Source: JANYHH01 sp965249745 (GTDB lineage: Bacteria; Deinococcota; Deinococci; Deinococcales; JAAFIG01). From it: DNA of 64,000 nt. A program made the position numbers and the translations under genes. Under the pieces are notes generated by a model. The model saw nothing but the letters and a program-made list of their open reading frames with translations, did not search any database and had not been told where the DNA came from. Each line of letters opens with the position of its first letter. Positions within the stretch are counted from its first letter, which is position 1. Where the stretch lies: the NCBI GenBank assembly GCA_965249745.1, contig OZ252252.1, positions 2,666,001-2,730,000 on the forward strand, given 5' to 3'. Positions 62,304 to 64,000 of the stretch are shown here, in pieces.

Positions 62304-63593
62304 TTGAGTATTGTCGCACTGTGCTCCAGTGTGCCGAGTGTTGGGGTGAACCCGTCGAGTGGAGCGAGTACGATAGTTCCGCCATCTGGGAGTGTCAATG
62401 ATCCGACCTCGAGTGTCACACCGCCCGGAGGCTCGAGTGGGGCGATTGTGCCACCGGGAGGCAGTGTTGGCGGCTCGAGTGGGACGAAGTTAAATCCATT
62501 CGGTTACGCTCGAGATTCAGCAACGGGTGATTGCTTTAGCTATGGGGTGTGGAATTATCGCGGTTGGGCTGAAGATTGCACCCCAAACGAGATTGATGGG
62601 GTACAAAAGGCAGAGGAGGCACAGGCGGCGGCTGCTACTGGAACCGCGACGAAGGAACAAGTCAAATTCCTTGAAACTCAGGCCTTTCGAAAGGCTGAGC
62701 GAGAATGCAATGCCCAAAAAAGCAGCCCAAATTGCGGAGATTATGTCAATCGTATTATTGAATCTCCTCTTTACAAAGATTTCAGTCCATCCCAGCAGGT
62801 GAGGTTTTGGACAGGTGTTAATCTGGGACTGGATCAAAAAGCTGTCAATGCGCGTGAACTCGAAGCGTTAGTTCGAATCACTGAGAATTACCGCTGTCCG
62901 AGATGTTCAAGCGGGATTGCGGAACTGTACTTCGTTGGCGGTAACATCGGTGGAGAGGGAGTACTGCCTCCAACCCCTGACATTGTTGGAACGTTTATGA
63001 ATGGTGTCCGAATAGTTGGGAGTAACTTAGGTACATTTTTTGGGATCGCAGCGGGTGTCATTGGAACAGGTCTAGTTGCAGCGGGAGCGGTGTTGACAGC
63101 ACCTGTTTCAGTACCAGTAATCATTGGTGGAATAATTGCGGCTGGGATTATTGGAACAACTATCGGGATTGGCGTTAACGGCGGTTTTGATGGTGTATTT
63201 CAAGCAAAAACGGATGCGACGACAGCGCAAGTGGCAAGGCTGTACGCTGCTTTTCCTATTGCTGTTGCTGGAAGTCCAAATCCACAAGATCCGTGTGGTC
63301 CTGGATCTGCTTACGATGCAGCGAAAAATGGGGGTGGTTACAGGGGTCAGTTGAACAATGCGCGTCGTCTTGACAATAACTCCTTGACTAAAACTGCAAA
63401 AAGCAATGCGGACCAGGTCATAGATCACCGTGCGAAGTTGAGTGATCCAAGTGCAGCACACTCAAATTGGGATAACTTGAGTCCTGATGCACAGTAAGCA
63501 GTTCGTTTTGGGTGGTTGCAAGATATTGCAAGAAACGCTGATTTTGCGAATATAGCTTACTGTGTTGCACGAAATGAAAGGGGTATTCGGTAA
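62304..63593 (+). pseudogene. Headless toxin cassette interrupted by a stop near its C-terminus
   Basis: The frame enters mid-linker (SSVPSVGVNPSSGAS) from a TTG that is not a real start. After the linker come Cys/coil and pre-toxin regions (ESPLYKDFSPSQQVRFW), a long Gly/Ile-rich hydrophobic segment (FFGIAAGVIGTGLVAAGAVL...), and a polar tip (VIDHRAKLSDPSAAHSNWDNLSPDAQ). TAA 63495-63497 stops it. The same frame continues with protein-like sequence (AVRFGWLQDIARNADFANIA...RGIR) to TAA 63591-63593, one nt before the next ATG, so the stop is probably a nonsense mutation. Toxin family not recognised. Confidence 0.65.
62305..62490 (+). repeat. Toxin-linker repeat, copy 8 (partial, variant A)
   Basis: Only the 3' part of the linker (SVPSVGVNPSSGASTIVPPS to VGGSSG) is present, adjoining unrelated AT-rich sequence on the left. 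Closest to copy 6. Confidence 0.85.
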
Positions 63594-63594
63594 A

Positions 63595-63837
63595 ATGGAT
63601 AAAGCGCAAGCGTTTGATTACTTGCTTTCGCAATTTTCTGAAATGGTAGATTCTGTTGAAACTAATCAATTATCAACATATTCGTTTAACGATGCAGAAA
63701 ACCAACTTTTTATGCTTGGCTACAAGCGCTGCTTGCGAGATGTTTTGCAAAGAGTACGTGAAGTTCTTGACATAAGCGAAATTTCGATGAGTGATTACGA
63801 TTTTAAGTTTCTTAATCCTGATGAAATCGTGACTTGA
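63595..63837 (+). CDS. Putative immunity protein for the 62304-63593 cassette
   Basis: 80 residues (MDKAQAFDYLLSQFSEMVDSV...FKFLNPDEIVT), acidic and helical, AT-rich, no signal. The ATG at 63595 starts one nt after the end of the extended toxin frame. The shape (small acidic helical protein) and position suggest immunity to a cytoplasmic toxin. No family recognised. Confidence 0.55.
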   Translation: MDKAQAFDYLLSQFSEMVDSVETNQLSTYSFNDAENQLFMLGYKRCLRDVLQRVREVLDISEISMSDYDFKFLNPDEIVT

Positions 63838-63849
63838 AAGTGCATCCCG

Positions 63850-64000
63850 ACTCGAGTCAGAACGTGTCCAGTCCAAGCGTCGGTGTGCAAGCCTTCAGCG
63901 TCTCGAGTGCCACCACCACCGCTGCTTCAACCTCGAGCAATGCAACAACGGCAAGCAATAACAGCAAGCAAGTCTTCTCGAGTCAAATCAACTTAGAAGC
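63850..64000 (+). repeat. Toxin-linker repeat, copy 9 (variant A, runs off the window)
   Basis: Encodes SSQNVSSPSVGVQAFSVSS and continues to QINLEA at the window end. Over about 150 bp it differs from copy 6 (58205-58355) at only a few positions, and the last 80 bp look identical. Another cassette therefore begins here and continues beyond the window. Confidence 0.9.

Noticed and set aside
28541..64000. CRISPR array or integron from the repeated blocks
   Set aside because: The repeats are long, protein-coding linkers of variable length, with no short regular spacers, no cas genes, no integrase and no attC-like ends.

Overview
The window looks like chromosomal DNA of a member of the Deinococcota (Deinococcus-like). 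Reasons: a dxr-rseP pair, an sdhC-D-A-B operon, DUF1800/DUF1501 Tat-exported proteins, a FemAB-type peptidoglycan bridge enzyme, a Thermus-type acyl-CoA ligase, and many TANNNT promoters placed 5-7 nt before a start codon (leaderless mRNAs). Genus is not determinable by reading alone. The six-base palindrome CTCGAG is extremely frequent across the resident DNA, in genes, gaps and even terminator stems. My hand count is about 37 in the first 7.2 kb, where roughly 2-3 would be expected.

Region 1 (1-28.4 kb) is mostly housekeeping. It holds dxr (partial), rseP, a glycosyltransferase and a TPR/GH26-like secreted protein; a TlpA-like lipoprotein, ChrA and a degenerate HD-GYP protein; and succinate dehydrogenase sdhCDAB with a clear terminator. 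A coupled leader peptide-DUF1800-DUF1501 operon follows, then a repeat protein and alanine racemase with a 27-bp tandem repeat over its start. Next come a split HicB, a frameshifted M23 lipoprotein, a small RNA-ligase-like protein, and xisH/xisI coupled to an EtfD-like Fe-S oxidoreductase. The region ends with a metzincin lipoprotein, two small membrane proteins, a fadD-like ligase and a FemAB enzyme. SdhCDAB, EtfD and FadD fit fatty-acid oxidation feeding a menaquinone chain.

Region 2 (28.5-64 kb, running off the right end) is one large polymorphic-toxin locus built around a divergent promoter region at about 43.4-43.6 kb. To the left is a 2805-residue secreted YD-repeat protein. To the right is a coupled operon of a lipoprotein, a subtilisin-type lipoprotein protease, a small secretin, a lipoprotein, a DUF3105 lipoprotein and a 3580-residue YD-repeat protein with a long Ig-like array. 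Both giants end in a Ser/Thr/Pro/Gly linker extraordinarily dense in CTCGAG, then a variable tip, then a small gene that looks like immunity.

Downstream of each giant, on the same strand, lie headless cassettes made of the same linker, a different tip and a different small gene: two complete cassettes plus two linker remnants on the left, two cassettes plus a third linker running out of the window on the right. Nine linker copies are visible. The arrangement looks like an expressed toxin with a store of alternative tips that could be swapped by recombination in the linker, paired with its own secretin/protease export set. A DUF6932-XRE toxin-antitoxin pair with a palindromic operator and a broken ParE-like gene sit among the left-arm cassettes.

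No transposase, rRNA, tRNA or CRISPR array was recognised.
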